Below, piece after piece: positions 34,099-42,965 of a stretch of DNA of 49,539 nt; position 1 is the first letter of the stretch; each line of letters begins with the position of its first letter. A program made the translations under genes and the position numbers. Under the pieces are notes generated by a model. That model ran no database searches. It saw nothing but the letters and a program-made list of their open reading frames with translations, and was not told where the DNA came from. The stretch is from Planctomycetota bacterium (GTDB lineage Bacteria; Planctomycetota; B15-G4), in the NCBI GenBank assembly GCA_003644265.1, contig QNBX01000013.1, positions 1 through 49,539 of the forward strand. The letters run 5' to 3'.

Positions 34099-35034
34099 AT
34101 GACTCGAACCTTCATGCTGGCGGGGCTTGCCGTGGCGGCCTTGATGTGGCTGTCGGCTGACGCTCACGGTCAGTGATGCCCGAAGGGCCCGCCGAGTTCG
34201 GCGGGAGGCGCAGCGGGCGGTGCTCCGGTCGGCGGGGGTTCCGGCGCGACGGTGCGCGGCCAGGGTGCGCGCGGTGGAGCGCCAGGCGCTCCCGGCGGCG
34301 CCGCGACCCCCGCCGCGCTGATCAAGCCCACTCGCGGTCACAGCAGCAAGGGCGTGCTCTCGCTCAACTGGGACTTTGCCGTGGTGGGGCGCCCCGAGAC
34401 CCAGGCGCAGCTCGCCCAGGGTCGCTCGCTGGCCAAGGCTCGGCGCGTGGCCCTGCCTCGCGCCGAGGCCTTCGCGGCGGTGGCCGGCGATGACCCGCGC
34501 CCGCTGCTGGTCATGCGCGAGTGCGGTTGGTGCGAGGGCAGCGACGACGCCCTGCTCAGCTCGCGCTTCGAGAACGAGAAGACGATCCTGCTGACCCAGT
34601 GGTTCCACACCATCAAGCTGCCCAACCACGTGCTCGAGGACGACCACCCCCTGCGTCAGCTGTTTGGCGATGAGGCGCCGCCGCACCTGTTCATGGCGAC
34701 CCGCGACGGTGAGCTGGTGGTGGGTCTCGACGGCCAGCAGTCCCAGAGCGAGCTGTGGGACGCCATGGACGACGTGCTGGCCGAGGTCTATCCGGGCAGC
34801 GCCAAGAAGACCGTCAAGGCGGCCTACAAGTTGCTCGATCAGCTCGACCGCTTTGACGAAGACGAGGAGCGCCTGCGCGAGCGGCTCGACTCCGAGGTCG
34901 AGAAGAAGGGTCCCGGCTCGAGCCGCTTCAAGAAGCTGAAGCGTCAGCTCGATGAGACCATGATGGACCGCGATCGGATCAAGGACCAGCTGCTGGGGTT
35001 GCTCAGCGGCCCCAGCTCGGAGCTCGGCGACTGA
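34099..35034 (+). CDS. Exported thioredoxin-fold protein with an in-frame TGA after the signal peptide
   Basis: ATG 34099 has a good ribosome-binding site (GGAG, 9 bases upstream) and starts a clear signal peptide, MTRTFMLAGLAVAALMWLSA. Codon 26 is TGA (34174-34176). The same frame then stays open for 285 codons: a Gly/Ala/Pro-rich linker, then a thioredoxin-like domain with VMRECGWCEGSDD (Cys142, Cys145), PPHLFMATRDGELVVGLDGQ, and a charged coiled-coil tail (LDQLDRFDEDEERLRERL). Without readthrough, translation could only restart at a GTG (34252) and the redox domain would have no export signal. A perfect hairpin follows the TGA by 11 bases (34188-34205). Selenocysteine insertion, readthrough, a nonsense mutation and a base-call error are all possible. 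The next exported protein starts 2 bp after the stop. Confidence 0.65.
34188..34205 (+). promoter_or_regulatory. Hairpin just downstream of the in-frame TGA
   Basis: CCCGCCGA-GT-TCGGCGGG is a perfect 8-bp inverted repeat. The stem begins 11 bases after the TGA and the apex is about 20 bases from it, within the range seen for bacterial selenocysteine insertion elements, but a short GC hairpin is not specific evidence. Confidence 0.4.
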
Positions 35035-35036
35035 GC

Positions 35037-36446
35037 GTGTCTCCGTCGCCCCCGCCCGTTGCGCCCGCGTCCGGCGCCCGGCGCGCGCGGGGGCAGCGCG
35101 CGTTGTTGCTGCTGTGTTGGCTGGTGGCGCTGACTCTGGCCCCCGCCGCGCGCGGCCAGGACGACGACGAGGACCCGCGCGTCGAGCTGATCGACCCCTA
35201 CACCCGCTTCGATCCCGAGGCCTGGGCCGCCGCGGGCTACGAGCCGTCGCGCCGCTTCCCCTTCGGCGACGACCACGGCACGCGCGAGGTCGAGGAGCTG
35301 CTGGGTGAGGTGCAGCTGCTGTGGGTCGAGACGGCGCATTTCCGCATCGGCTCGTCGTTGCCCGCCCATAAGCTCGAGAACGACGAGAAGAAGGCCATGA
35401 AGGTCGAGCTGGGCCGCCTGCGCGAGCGCCTGCCGAAGGTCAAGAAGAGCGCCCGCGTGCTCGACCGCTGGCTGCGCCTGCACCTCTACGCCATGTGGCT
35501 GGAGGAAACCTACGACGACTTCCTGGGGCGCTTGCAGCTCACCGACGCGGACTTCCCGACGGTCGCGGAGGTGCAGGCCGCCGCTGCCGCCGCCGAAGCC
35601 GCGCGCGCCGCCGCGGCCGAGCGTGAAGCGGCGCCGGAGGACGGCAGCCTGGCCGACGCGGGCAGCTCGCCCGGCGACGGCAACTCACCGGCCGCTGCGG
35701 ATTCTGCGCCAGCGCCCGCTCTGCGTGGCGCCGGCCCGTACCTCGGCATGCGCGAGAAGTTCTGCGTGCTCTTGCTGGAGAAGAAGAGCAGCCTCGGGCG
35801 CTATTGCACGCGCTGGGGCATGCAGGGGCCGGCGTCGCCGCAGCGCTTCAACTTCCATCGTCGCGGCTGCATGGGCATGGCCACCAGCTGGGAATTCTTC
35901 GACGAGGACTGGAAGCGCGAGGACGCCCTGCGCGGCTCCGTCACCTGGAGCGTGCTGCAGATGCTGAGCTCCTCGTTCAAGGGCTATGCGCACATGCCAC
36001 CGGCCTGGTTTGCGGACGGCCTGAGCGCGTGGTACCAGCGCCGCGTCAACCCGCGCTTCCCGACCTTCAGCTCCATGGAGGGCTCGGGGCGGCTCGCGGC
36101 CAAGCAGTGGAACTGGCCCCCCAAGGTGCGCGCGCGGGTCAAGGCGGACTACTACCCCACGCTCGACGAGATGCTGGGTTGGCGCCGCAGCGACGTGCAC
36201 GGCTACGCCGATCACATGCTGGCCTGGTCGAGGGTCGACTGGCTCATGAACCATGACGAGGGCGCCTTCGGTCGCTTCATGGAGCGGCTCAAGGACCCCC
36301 TCCCGGTGGAGCCCGGCGTGGCCCCCAGCGAAGATGACGTGGAGCCACGTGCGCGCGAGGCGCTGGAGCTGGCCTGGGGCATGACCCCCGAGCAGTTGGA
36401 CGCCGCCTGGGCCGAGTGGGTGCTGGACACCTATCCGCGCAAGTAG
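35037..36446 (+). CDS. Exported MA-clan-peptidase-like protein (DUF1570-like), probably inactive
   Basis: A 469-residue protein starting with GTG 2 bp after the upstream stop, so the two are coupled. It has a signal peptide (ALLLLCWLVALTLAPAARGQ), an acidic N-terminus, and an Ala/Glu-rich linker (about 180-220). The rest resembles gluzincin-type exported proteins: ETAHFRI near residue 100 (the 'wFrI' strand before such domains) and MPPAWFADGLSAWYQRR, where active members have WFxEGL; here Glu is Asp. No HExxH motif is found, so a working metallopeptidase is doubtful. Together with the thioredoxin-like protein it may handle an exported substrate. The stop lies 9 bp from the convergent anti-sigma-like gene. 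Confidence 0.75.
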   Translation: MSPSPPPVAPASGARRARGQRALLLLCWLVALTLAPAARGQDDDEDPRVELIDPYTRFDPEAWAAAGYEPSRRFPFGDDHGTREVEELLGEVQLLWVETAHFRIGSSLPAHKLENDEKKAMKVELGRLRERLPKVKKSARVLDRWLRLHLYAMWLEETYDDFLGRLQLTDADFPTVAEVQAAAAAAEAARAAAAEREAAPEDGSLADAGSSPGDGNSPAAADSAPAPALRGAGPYLGMREKFCVLLLEKKSSLGRYCTRWGMQGPASPQRFNFHRRGCMGMATSWEFFDEDWKREDALRGSVTWSVLQMLSSSFKGYAHMPPAWFADGLSAWYQRRVNPRFPTFSSMEGSGRLAAKQWNWPPKVRARVKADYYPTLDEMLGWRRSDVHGYADHMLAWSRVDWLMNHDEGAFGRFMERLKDPLPVEPGVAPSEDDVEPRAREALELAWGMTPEQLDAAWAEWVLDTYPRK

Positions 36447-36455
36447 CGAGCGCGG

Positions 36456-37097
36456 TCAGTGGGGTCGCGGGGGCGCGGCCAGCGTCCCGTGCATGCGCAG
36501 CAGCGGGGCGGCGGCCTGGGAGATGATCGTCAGGGCGTCCTGGCCCGCGCGCTGCAGGGCAGCGTCCATGCGCTGGCTCAGCCCGCGGTCCATGGCCAGC
36601 AGCGGGCTCACGGCACGCAGCGGCAGCAGGCGAGCCAGGACCGGGCCGCCGAAGGGCGCGGGCCCGGTGTCCACGGCCGGCAGCCGAAGCGGGGCAGGCG
36701 GCGACAGCTCGACGGGCAGCCAGCGCGGACGGGGCAGCTCCGGCGCGGCGTGCGTCGTGGCGACGCTGTCCGCGTGGGGGGCGGCTGCGCGCTCAGCCGA
36801 GCGCTGGTCCCAGGCGACCCAGAGCATGAGCGTCGCGGCGGCGGCGGCGGCCAGGCCCAACGGCAGCGCCAGGAGCGGGCCTGATCGTGCCTGCCGCCGT
36901 GCGCGCGCGCTCGCCGGCGGGTGGCTGTGTGCGCGGGCGTCCGCGTCCGCCTGTGTCTGCGTGTGCTTGTGTGCGCTCGCGCCAGGCAGGTGAGCCAACA
37001 CGCGGGCGGCCATGTCATCGGGTGACGGGCAGGCCACGCGCTCGGCGTCGCGTCGCAGGCGGCGAGTGAGTTCGTCGTGGGTCAGGCCTCGGGTCAT
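36456..37097 (-). CDS. Single-pass membrane protein, candidate anti-sigma factor
   Basis: A 213-residue protein: a ~70-residue cytoplasmic N-terminus with a repeated His/Ala/Thr/Asp stretch (HKHTQTQADADARAHSH), one membrane helix (LLALPLGLAAAAAATLMLWVAW) and a Pro-rich external part. It starts 1 bp after the stop of the ECF sigma gene, the classic position of the cognate anti-sigma factor. No zinc-binding HxxxCxxC motif is present, so the assignment rests on position and topology, not on sequence. It probably holds the sigma factor at the membrane. Confidence 0.65.
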   Translation of the reverse strand: MTRGLTHDELTRRLRRDAERVACPSPDDMAARVLAHLPGASAHKHTQTQADADARAHSHPPASARARRQARSGPLLALPLGLAAAAAATLMLWVAWDQRSAERAAAPHADSVATTHAAPELPRPRWLPVELSPPAPLRLPAVDTGPAPFGGPVLARLLPLRAVSPLLAMDRGLSQRMDAALQRAGQDALTIISQAAAPLLRMHGTLAAPPRPH

Positions 37098-37098
37098 G

Positions 37099-37704
37099 TC
37101 AGGCGGCTCCCGTCCAGGCGGAGGGCGTGAGCGGCGGCAGGGCGCCGACTCGCCCCTCGCTCGGGGGCAGGTGGCGTGCCAGCGTGCGTCGCGCCCGGAA
37201 CAGCAGCACGCGCACGCCGGGCGCGCCGCGACCGAGCACCGAGCCGATCTCCAGCGCTGTCAGGCCGTCCACATAGCGCATCCAGAGGGCTGTGCGCTGG
37301 TCTGCACTCAGCACACGGCTGGCCAGCTGCCACAGGCTCTCGGCCTGCTCAGCGCAGGCGCGTTGCTCCGCTGGATCGAGCTCACCGCTCTCGGGCTCCG
37401 CGCTCAGCTGCGAGGCGGGGCGCCGGGCCTGGCTGCGGCCGCGGCTGGCCGCCAGGTGCCGGGCGATGGTGTAGATCCAGGGCACGACGGGGCGTCCCGG
37501 CTGGTAGCGCTGCAGCTGCTCCCAGGCGCGCAGGAAGGTCTCCTGGGCCAGCTCCTCTGCGTCGTGGCTGGTGGCGCTGCGCAGCAGCAGGAAACGGTGC
37601 AGCGGCCGCGACAGGCGAGTGACCAGCAGCCCGAATGCGGGCCGATCACCCGCTCGCGCGGCGCAGGCCAGCTGATCCAGTTCGTGTCCGGTCTCGGAGT
37701 TCAG
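37099..37704 (-). CDS. ECF-type RNA polymerase sigma factor with apparent CTG start
   Basis: A 201-residue sigma-70-family factor. Region 2 is complete: ELDQLACAARAGDRPAF, LVTRLSRPLHRFLLLR, DAEELAQETFLRAWEQL and VPWIYTIARHLAASRGR. Region 4 follows after an acidic linker: LSADQRTALWMRYVDGLTALEIGSVLG and VRVLLFRARRTLARHL. The frame contains no ATG, GTG or TTG before region 2; the first is a GTG at 37485 inside it, which would delete the promoter -10 recognition part. A CTG at 37704 overlaps the stop of the upstream gene as CTGA and stands 9 bases after AAGGA, a good ribosome-binding site. I therefore call CTG as start, coupled to the upstream gene. It would direct transcription of unknown targets, perhaps its own operon. 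Confidence 0.8.
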   Translation of the reverse strand: MNSETGHELDQLACAARAGDRPAFGLLVTRLSRPLHRFLLLRSATSHDAEELAQETFLRAWEQLQRYQPGRPVVPWIYTIARHLAASRGRSQARRPASQLSAEPESGELDPAEQRACAEQAESLWQLASRVLSADQRTALWMRYVDGLTALEIGSVLGRGAPGVRVLLFRARRTLARHLPPSEGRVGALPPLTPSAWTGAA

Positions 37705-38852
37705 TACCAGCCGTCCTTGTTGCGCGTGCGGGGCTTGTCCGGCTTGGGGTCTCTGGTACCAGAGACCTCGCTGCCGTCATCGTCGCAATCGCCGCCGTGA
37801 ACTCCCCGCTCAAGGCGCTCCAGCAGGCTGACGAGCTCGTCGATGTCGTGCGAGCAACGCACACGCAGCGCCGAGCCCTCGGTCGTGATCTGCAAGGAGT
37901 TGACCAGCGGCAGCAGCGCCTGGGCGTTGGGCTCGTTGCGCGCCGCCATGCTCAGGAAGGCCAGGCCGCCCTGGAGCATCTGGCGCGCGGCCATGGCGTC
38001 GGCCGGGTTGTGCGCCGTGACCTGCACGTCCATGCCGAACGCGCCGTCGTGCTCGACGATGGACAGCTCGACGTGGTCCACCATCCGGGCGATGCGCCGC
38101 GCGTCCTGGTCATGCCCGAGCTCGGCCAGGCGACCGCTGGCGGACAGGAAAGCCAAGCTGCCGCTGGCCATCTGGGTCGAGATGCCGGGCTCGTCGGCCA
38201 GGGTGTCGATCTCTCCGCGCAGCGCGTTGACGCCGGTGGCCAGGTCGTGGGCGTTGGGTGCCGCCAGCAGCAGGCGCGCGTCGCTGCCTGGCTTGCGCGC
38301 CATGTAGGTGAAGACCGCGTCACCGCGGTGACCTTCGCTCCACTTCCACATGTCGATACCGCCATAGACGTGGGCCTGGCGCTGCAGGTGCAGCTCGAGC
38401 AGCTTGAAGGCGCCCTCGGCCACGGCGGTGGTGCGGATCATGACCACGGCCGCCTCCTCGTCGCGCGGCAATCCATAGGCGGTCAGCGACTTGACCTCCT
38501 CGAAGGGGTCGAAGCCCAGCATGGCGCGCATCTCAGCCAGGTCCGGGTTGCTCTTGAAGTCGAACTCGGGCTCCAGCCGCTGCAGGGCGCGCAGCAGATC
38601 GCTGCCCAGGATGGCCTGGATGTCGACGTGCGCCAACCAGCGGGCGTTGGCCGGGATCACGGCCGCGTCGAGGCTCAGTGCGAAGGCGGCCGGTGTTGCC
38701 GGTGTTGCCGGTGCGGCCGGTGCGGCCGGTGCGGCCGGTGCGGCCGGTGCGGCCGGTGCGGCGGCCAGTGGCGCGTCGGGTGTGGAGTCGGGCGTCGGGA
38801 GCGGGGCCGTCAAGGCGGCCAGCAGGGTCACGGCAGAGAACAGGGGCGTCAT
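37701..38852 (-). CDS. Exported protein of unknown function with Pro-Ala-Ala repeats
   Basis: A 383-residue protein with a weak signal peptide ([19 protein letters not shown]), a [13 protein letters not shown] stretch at about 30-52 coded by a 9-bp DNA repeat, and a ~300-residue globular domain ([26 protein letters not shown] ... [26 protein letters not shown]) whose pattern recalls DUF3352-type exported proteins; I cannot confirm it. The C-terminus is polar and disordered. It is the first gene of the sigma/anti-sigma operon and overlaps the sigma gene by 4 bp, so it may be the sensed protein or a target of that system. Confidence 0.75.
   Translation of the reverse strand: MTPLFSAVTLLAALTAPLPTPDSTPDAPLAAAPAAPAAPAAPAAPAAPATPATPAAFALSLDAAVIPANARWLAHVDIQAILGSDLLRALQRLEPEFDFKSNPDLAEMRAMLGFDPFEEVKSLTAYGLPRDEEAAVVMIRTTAVAEGAFKLLELHLQRQAHVYGGIDMWKWSEGHRGDAVFTYMARKPGSDARLLLAAPNAHDLATGVNALRGEIDTLADEPGISTQMASGSLAFLSASGRLAELGHDQDARRIARMVDHVELSIVEHDGAFGMDVQVTAHNPADAMAARQMLQGGLAFLSMAARNEPNAQALLPLVNSLQITTEGSALRVRCSHDIDELVSLLERLERGVHGGDCDDDGSEVSGTRDPKPDKPRTRNKDGWY
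37748..37767. promoter_or_regulatory. Perfect 20-bp palindrome upstream of the sigma gene
   Basis: GGTCTCTGGTACCAGAGACC equals its own reverse complement. It lies inside the 3' end of the 37701-38852 gene, 44 bp before the CTG start of the sigma gene. It could be an operator for a dimeric regulator or an RNA hairpin affecting sigma translation. Confidence 0.5.
38692..38763 (-). repeat. 9-bp tandem repeat encoding Pro-Ala-Ala
   Basis: Eight 9-bp units (GGTGCGGCC on the plus strand, two with GGTGTTGCC) lie in the leader region of the 37701-38852 gene. The unit is a multiple of three and codes a Pro/Ala linker directly after the signal peptide. Confidence 0.9.
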
Positions 38853-39171
38853 GAGGGCGGCTCGCGAGGCAGGTCAGTTGATGAAAGTACGCCGGGGCCG
38901 CCCCCAGCGTTACCGCTGCCTCACGGCGTGGGCGCGTCCGAGCTGCGGCGCAGACGTGACGGGCGCGTGCGTGTCGTTGGCTTCCGGCGCGCCCGGCGGT
39001 GGGCGGCCAAGGTGGACCTGGAGTTGGCCTCGGGTCGGCATGGGGTCGGCATGGGGTCGGCATGGGGTCGGCATGGGGTGCGCGCACGGGCGCACCCGGC
39101 GTGCTGGGATCGACGGGCACGGCCAGCGAGGCGGGCTGGCGCGGCGGCGGCTGGGGCGCCATGCTCGCCGC
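38853..39171. other. Divergent intergenic region with an 11-bp repeat
   Basis: The gap between the exported-protein gene (minus) and the metallo-hydrolase gene (plus). Its main content is the four-copy repeat at 39035-39078; the rest is GC-rich without recognisable promoter boxes or a coding-like frame. Confidence 0.5.
39035..39078 (+). repeat. 11-bp tandem repeat upstream of the metallo-hydrolase gene
   Basis: Four exact copies of TCGGCATGGGG lie 94-137 bp before the ATG at 39172. The unit is not a multiple of three and the region is not coding, so copy changes would alter promoter or leader spacing. Confidence 0.9.
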
Positions 39172-40047
39172 ATGACGCTCAAGGCCACGCTCACCCCCCT
39201 GCTCGGCAACAGCCAGAAGCTCGACGGGGGCTCCATGTTCGGCAACTGCCCCCGCACCGTCTGGGAGCGCTGGTCCGCGCCCGACGAGTCCGGGCGCATC
39301 GACCTGGCCTGCCGGGCCCTGCTGGTGGAACAGCAGAGCGTCGATGGCCCGCCCCGGCGCGTCCTGTTCGAGGCCGGCGTGGGCGCCTTCTTCGAGCCCC
39401 GGCTGCGCGAGCGCTTCGGGGTGACCGAGCCCGAGCACGTGTTGCTGGACTCGCTCGCGTCCCGCGGCCTGAGTCACGAGGACATCGACGTGGTCGTGCT
39501 GAGCCACCTGCACTTTGACCACGCCGGCGGCCTGCTCTCGGCGTGGCAGCCGGACGCCGAGCCCAGGCTGCTGTTTCCCTCGGCGCGCTTCGTGCTGGGC
39601 CGCGCCGCCTGGGAGCGGGCCGTCGCGCCCCACGATCGCGATCGGGCCTCTTTCCTCCCGGGTCTCAACGCGCAACTGCTCGACAGCGGCCGGCTCGAGG
39701 TCGTGGACGGCGAGCGCAGCGCGGTGCTCGGGGAGGGCTACCGGTTCCATACCAGCGATGGCCACACGCCGGGCCTGCTCATGACCGAGCTCGACACCGC
39801 CGCTGGCCCGCTGGTGTTCGTGGGCGATCTGATCCCCGGGCTGCCGTGGATGCACCTGCCCATCACCATGGGTTACGACCGCTTCCCCGAGCGCCTGATC
39901 GACGAGAAGCGCGCGCTGCTCACGGACCTCGTGACGCGCGACGGCCGCGTGTTCTTTACCCACGACCCGGCCTGTGCCATGGCGCGCGTGGTGCAGGACG
40001 AGCGCGGTCGCTTCGCGGGGGAGCCGCTGGCTGCTAGGCCTCCTTGA
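39172..40047 (+). CDS. Metallo-beta-lactamase-fold hydrolase
   Basis: A 291-residue MBL-fold protein with the metal motif [10 protein letters not shown] (His112, His114, Asp116, His117), then [11 protein letters not shown] (third metal His), [16 protein letters not shown] (bridging Asp) and [11 protein letters not shown] (last His). It should be a two-metal hydrolase; the N-terminal part ([19 protein letters not shown]) resembles the quorum-quenching lactonase-like branch, but the substrate cannot be told. It is cytoplasmic, with no signal peptide. The ATG at 39172 was chosen because it directly precedes the domain; the open frame upstream runs through the 11-bp repeat and is not protein-like. 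Its last 14 bases overlap the convergent FkbM-type gene. Confidence 0.88.
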   Translation: MTLKATLTPLLGNSQKLDGGSMFGNCPRTVWERWSAPDESGRIDLACRALLVEQQSVDGPPRRVLFEAGVGAFFEPRLRERFGVTEPEHVLLDSLASRGLSHEDIDVVVLSHLHFDHAGGLLSAWQPDAEPRLLFPSARFVLGRAAWERAVAPHDRDRASFLPGLNAQLLDSGRLEVVDGERSAVLGEGYRFHTSDGHTPGLLMTELDTAAGPLVFVGDLIPGLPWMHLPITMGYDRFPERLIDEKRALLTDLVTRDGRVFFTHDPACAMARVVQDERGRFAGEPLAARPP

Positions 40048-40879
40048 GCGAGCGCACGGCGCCCTTCAAGCGCGCGCCCAGACCCAGCACGTGGAAGGCC
40101 TTGCCCTTCACGCCGAACAGGTCGATGCCGCCGGTGGGGCCCATGCGGTCGGCCATCTGGCGCATGATGCGCGCCGCGCTCATGGGGTAGGGGGCGTCGG
40201 TGGCCTTGCCCAGCGTGAAGCCCTTCTGCACCAGCACGTCGAGCAGGGCCGCGGGCGTGGCGCCGCGCAGGGCCCAGGGCCAGAACTCCAGCAGCAGGCC
40301 GAGCCGCGGGGAGTCCTCGATCAGCCGGCGGCAGCCCTGTAGCGCGTGCCACTCGCTGCCCTGGGTGTCGATCTTGAGGAAGTCGATCGGGCCGGCCACC
40401 AGCTCATCCACCGGCGCGATCTGGATCGTGACGTGCTCGCCGCCCGACATGTCGTCCGGGGCGGACCGCGCGCCCTCATCGAGCACGCGGTTGTCGCCGT
40501 GGTTGCTGCCGCCCAGCACGATCTCGGCGCTGCCGCGCTCGGCGCCCGCCGCCAGCTCGTGCACGTGGCCCTTGCCGGCGCCGGGGCAGGCCATGGCGCG
40601 TTCCACGTTGCGCCGCGCCAGGGCGGCGATGGCTGGCACGGGTTCGAAGGCGTGCACCTCTGCGCCGGCCAGCAGCGCTTGCACGGCGAACCAGCCCACG
40701 TTGGCGCCCAGGTCCACCACGCGCTTGCCGGCGCCGATGTGGGCGCCCATCAGCGCCACCTCGTCCTCGGCCCAGGCGCCCTGCTCGATGGCGGGGCCGA
40801 TGATGGCGTCGTCGGCCAGCACCTCGAACTCGAGGCCGCCGGCGGTGGGCAGCTGAACCGTGCGTGTAGGGAAGTCCAT
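40034..40879 (-). CDS. FkbM-family methyltransferase
   Basis: A 281-residue methyltransferase. It shows motif [38 protein letters not shown], and the FkbM hallmark [19 protein letters not shown]. FkbM enzymes O-methylate sugars or polyketides and are common in surface-polysaccharide loci, which suits the other glycan genes here. The C-terminal ~70 residues ([14 protein letters not shown] ...) are a variable lid. ATG 40879 lies just before the conserved block; the open frame continues upstream with non-protein-like sequence. It overlaps the metallo-hydrolase tail to tail. Confidence 0.85.
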   Translation of the reverse strand: MDFPTRTVQLPTAGGLEFEVLADDAIIGPAIEQGAWAEDEVALMGAHIGAGKRVVDLGANVGWFAVQALLAGAEVHAFEPVPAIAALARRNVERAMACPGAGKGHVHELAAGAERGSAEIVLGGSNHGDNRVLDEGARSAPDDMSGGEHVTIQIAPVDELVAGPIDFLKIDTQGSEWHALQGCRRLIEDSPRLGLLLEFWPWALRGATPAALLDVLVQKGFTLGKATDAPYPMSAARIMRQMADRMGPTGGIDLFGVKGKAFHVLGLGARLKGAVRSLKEA

Positions 40880-41238
40880 AGGCAGGCAGCGTACCCCTGC
40901 GCGCGGCCTCGGAGAACCGGCCAGCGCCGGCGTGTCGTGGCTGGCGGTGGGGGGGCGACGACGGCGTTGTGCGTCGAGGGCGAGGACGCTGTCGGTGACG
41001 CGCTGACGGCGCGCGCCTCCGCGCCGTAGGGCGATGCTACCGTGAGCCGCCCGCAGCGGAGCCCGTGCCCTGACCCTCGTCCCCGCAACGTCCCGGTTCC
41101 TGGCTTGGTCTCCGTCCCGGCTCGTCGGCGCCGCGCACATGCTGGACCGTCCCGGGCAGGTGAGCGCGGCCAGCGCGGCCAGCGCGGACTGGGTCGCCGA
41201 GTGCGATCTGCTGCGCTGAGCCGGCGCCCGGAGCCGCC
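40880..41238. other. Divergent intergenic region
   Basis: A 359-bp gap between the FkbM gene (minus) and the ABC transporter gene (plus). It has a short GCGCGGCCA direct repeat at about 41164-41187. I see no promoter boxes, hairpin or coding-like frame. Confidence 0.4.
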
Positions 41239-42159
41239 ATGGCCGACACACTCCTCGCACTGTCCGGGCTGAGCAAGCGCTTCGGCGACGTGCTCGCGCT
41301 TGATGACCTGACCCTGGACGTGTCGCGCGGTGAGGTCGTGGGGCTGCTGGGGCCCAACGGCGCCGGTAAGACCACCGCCATCCGCCTGGCCCTGGGACTG
41401 GCCGTGCCCACGGCCGGGAGCGTGCGCCTGTTCGGGCGCTCGCCGCGGGAGGCCGCCGCGCGGGCCGGGCTGGGTTACCTGCCGGGAGAGCTGGCGCTGG
41501 ATCCGCGCCTGGACGGCCACGCCATGCTGGCCTTGAACGCGCGGCTGCACGCGCCCGGCGACGCGCCCCCCGACGCGACCCGCGTGGGCGAGCTGTGCGA
41601 GCGCCTCGGGCTCAGCCATGCCGACCTGTCGCGGCCGGTGCGCGACGACTCCTCCGGCACGCGTCAGAAGCTGGGGCTGGTGGCCGCCTGGCAGCACGAC
41701 CCTGAGCTGCTGCTGCTGGACGAGCCCACCAACGCCCTCGACCCGCTGGTGCGCGAGGCGGTCTTCGAGCTGCTGCGCGAGGCGGCGGCCGCGGGCAAGG
41801 CCGTGCTGCACAGCTCGCACGTGCTCTCGGAGGTGGACCGCAGCTGCAACTCGGTGGCGGTGCTGCGTGGGGGGCGCCTGGTGGAGCGCGGGAGCGTGTC
41901 GGAGCTCCGACGGCGCCTGACACGACACATGTTGGTGCGTTTCCGGGGCGCGCCGCCGGTGGCGGCGCTGAGCGCGGCCGGCGCTGTGATCCTGGAGCGT
42001 GACGGCGCGCGTCTCGTGCTGCAGGTGGCCGGCGCCCTCGACCCGCTGTTGGCGGTGCTGGCCAGCCACCCGGTGGACGAGCTGGCGTTTCCAGAGCCCG
42101 ACCTGTCGGCGGCGTTTGCCCACTGGTACGGCGACGCGGCCCGCGAGGCGCGCTCATGA
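41239..42159 (+). CDS. ABC transporter ATP-binding protein
   Basis: A 306-residue ATPase of the CcmA/DrrA-type ABC-2 group: Walker A GLLGPNGAGKTTAIRLALG, signature SSGTRQKLGLV, Walker B LLLLDEPTNALDP and H-loop HSSHVLSEVDRS. The C-terminal ~80 residues are the short extension typical of this group. It pairs with the permease whose start overlaps its stop (ATGA at 42156), so the two form one exporter. Its cargo is unknown; other such pairs move drugs, lipids or polysaccharide. ATG 41239 begins the domain. Confidence 0.9.
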   Translation: MADTLLALSGLSKRFGDVLALDDLTLDVSRGEVVGLLGPNGAGKTTAIRLALGLAVPTAGSVRLFGRSPREAAARAGLGYLPGELALDPRLDGHAMLALNARLHAPGDAPPDATRVGELCERLGLSHADLSRPVRDDSSGTRQKLGLVAAWQHDPELLLLDEPTNALDPLVREAVFELLREAAAAGKAVLHSSHVLSEVDRSCNSVAVLRGGRLVERGSVSELRRRLTRHMLVRFRGAPPVAALSAAGAVILERDGARLVLQVAGALDPLLAVLASHPVDELAFPEPDLSAAFAHWYGDAAREARS

Positions 42160-42965
42160 GCGCGCGCGTGAGCCTGATCCTGGCCCGGCGCTGGCTGGCG
42201 CGGCATCGCGGGTTGCTGGCCCTGGTGCTGCTGGGCCTGTTCGTGTTCGAGGTCGGGCTGGTGCACATCGCCGAGCAGTTCGACGGCGGCGCCGGCATGC
42301 AGGCCGTGGTGGACATGCTGCCCTCGTTCTTCCAGCAGCTGGTGCACGACAAGCTGCGCGACTTCTCCGCCGACGGGGTGGTCAGCATGGGCTTCAACCA
42401 TCCCGTGGCCATGACGGTCATGTGCTCCATGGTGGCGCTGTTCGCCACGGGCACGGCGGCCGACCGCGAGGAGGGGCTGCTGGGGGCGCTGTTGGCCCGG
42501 CCCGTCTCGCGCGGCGCCTACCTGGGCGGCATCGTGCTGTGCGTGGTGTTGCTGGCGCTGATCCAGCCCGCCATGTTGCTGGGGGGCGGCATGCTCGGGC
42601 TGAGCATGGTCTCGCTGGATCAGACGGTCCCGTTTGAGGTGCACGTCGAGGCCGGGCTGGGGTTGGTCGCGCTGCTGCTGGCGGTGGGCGGGTTGGCATT
42701 GCTGGCGGGGGTGTACGCGCCGCGGCGAGGTGTGGCCGTGACCTGGCTCGCGGCCGCGTTGGTGCCGGCCTACCTGGTGGAGTTCCTGGGCTTCCTGTGG
42801 TCCGGCATGGACGCGGTGCGCTGGCTCTCGCCCTTTCATTACGTCCCCCAGCTGCCGGCCCTCCTGGGGCAGGAGCCGAGCGCGGCGGGGCTCTGGCCGC
42901 TGCTGTTGCTGGCCGCGCTGTGCTGGGCCCTGGCCGCCCGTCGTTTCGCCGGGAGCGACGAGTGA
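42156..42965 (+). CDS. ABC-2 type transporter permease
   Basis: A 269-residue membrane protein with about six helices (LLALVLLGLFVFEVGLVHI, AMTVMCSMVALFATGTAA, LGGIVLCVVLLALIQPAML and others) and the coupling-loop pattern ADREEGLLGALLARPVSRGAYL, which ABC-2 permeases use to dock on their ATPase. ABC-2 subunits normally dimerise with two ATPases. It overlaps the ATPase gene upstream and the EamA gene downstream (GTGA), so all three are translated together. Confidence 0.88.
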   Translation: MSARVSLILARRWLARHRGLLALVLLGLFVFEVGLVHIAEQFDGGAGMQAVVDMLPSFFQQLVHDKLRDFSADGVVSMGFNHPVAMTVMCSMVALFATGTAADREEGLLGALLARPVSRGAYLGGIVLCVVLLALIQPAMLLGGGMLGLSMVSLDQTVPFEVHVEAGLGLVALLLAVGGLALLAGVYAPRRGVAVTWLAAALVPAYLVEFLGFLWSGMDAVRWLSPFHYVPQLPALLGQEPSAAGLWPLLLLAALCWALAARRFAGSDE

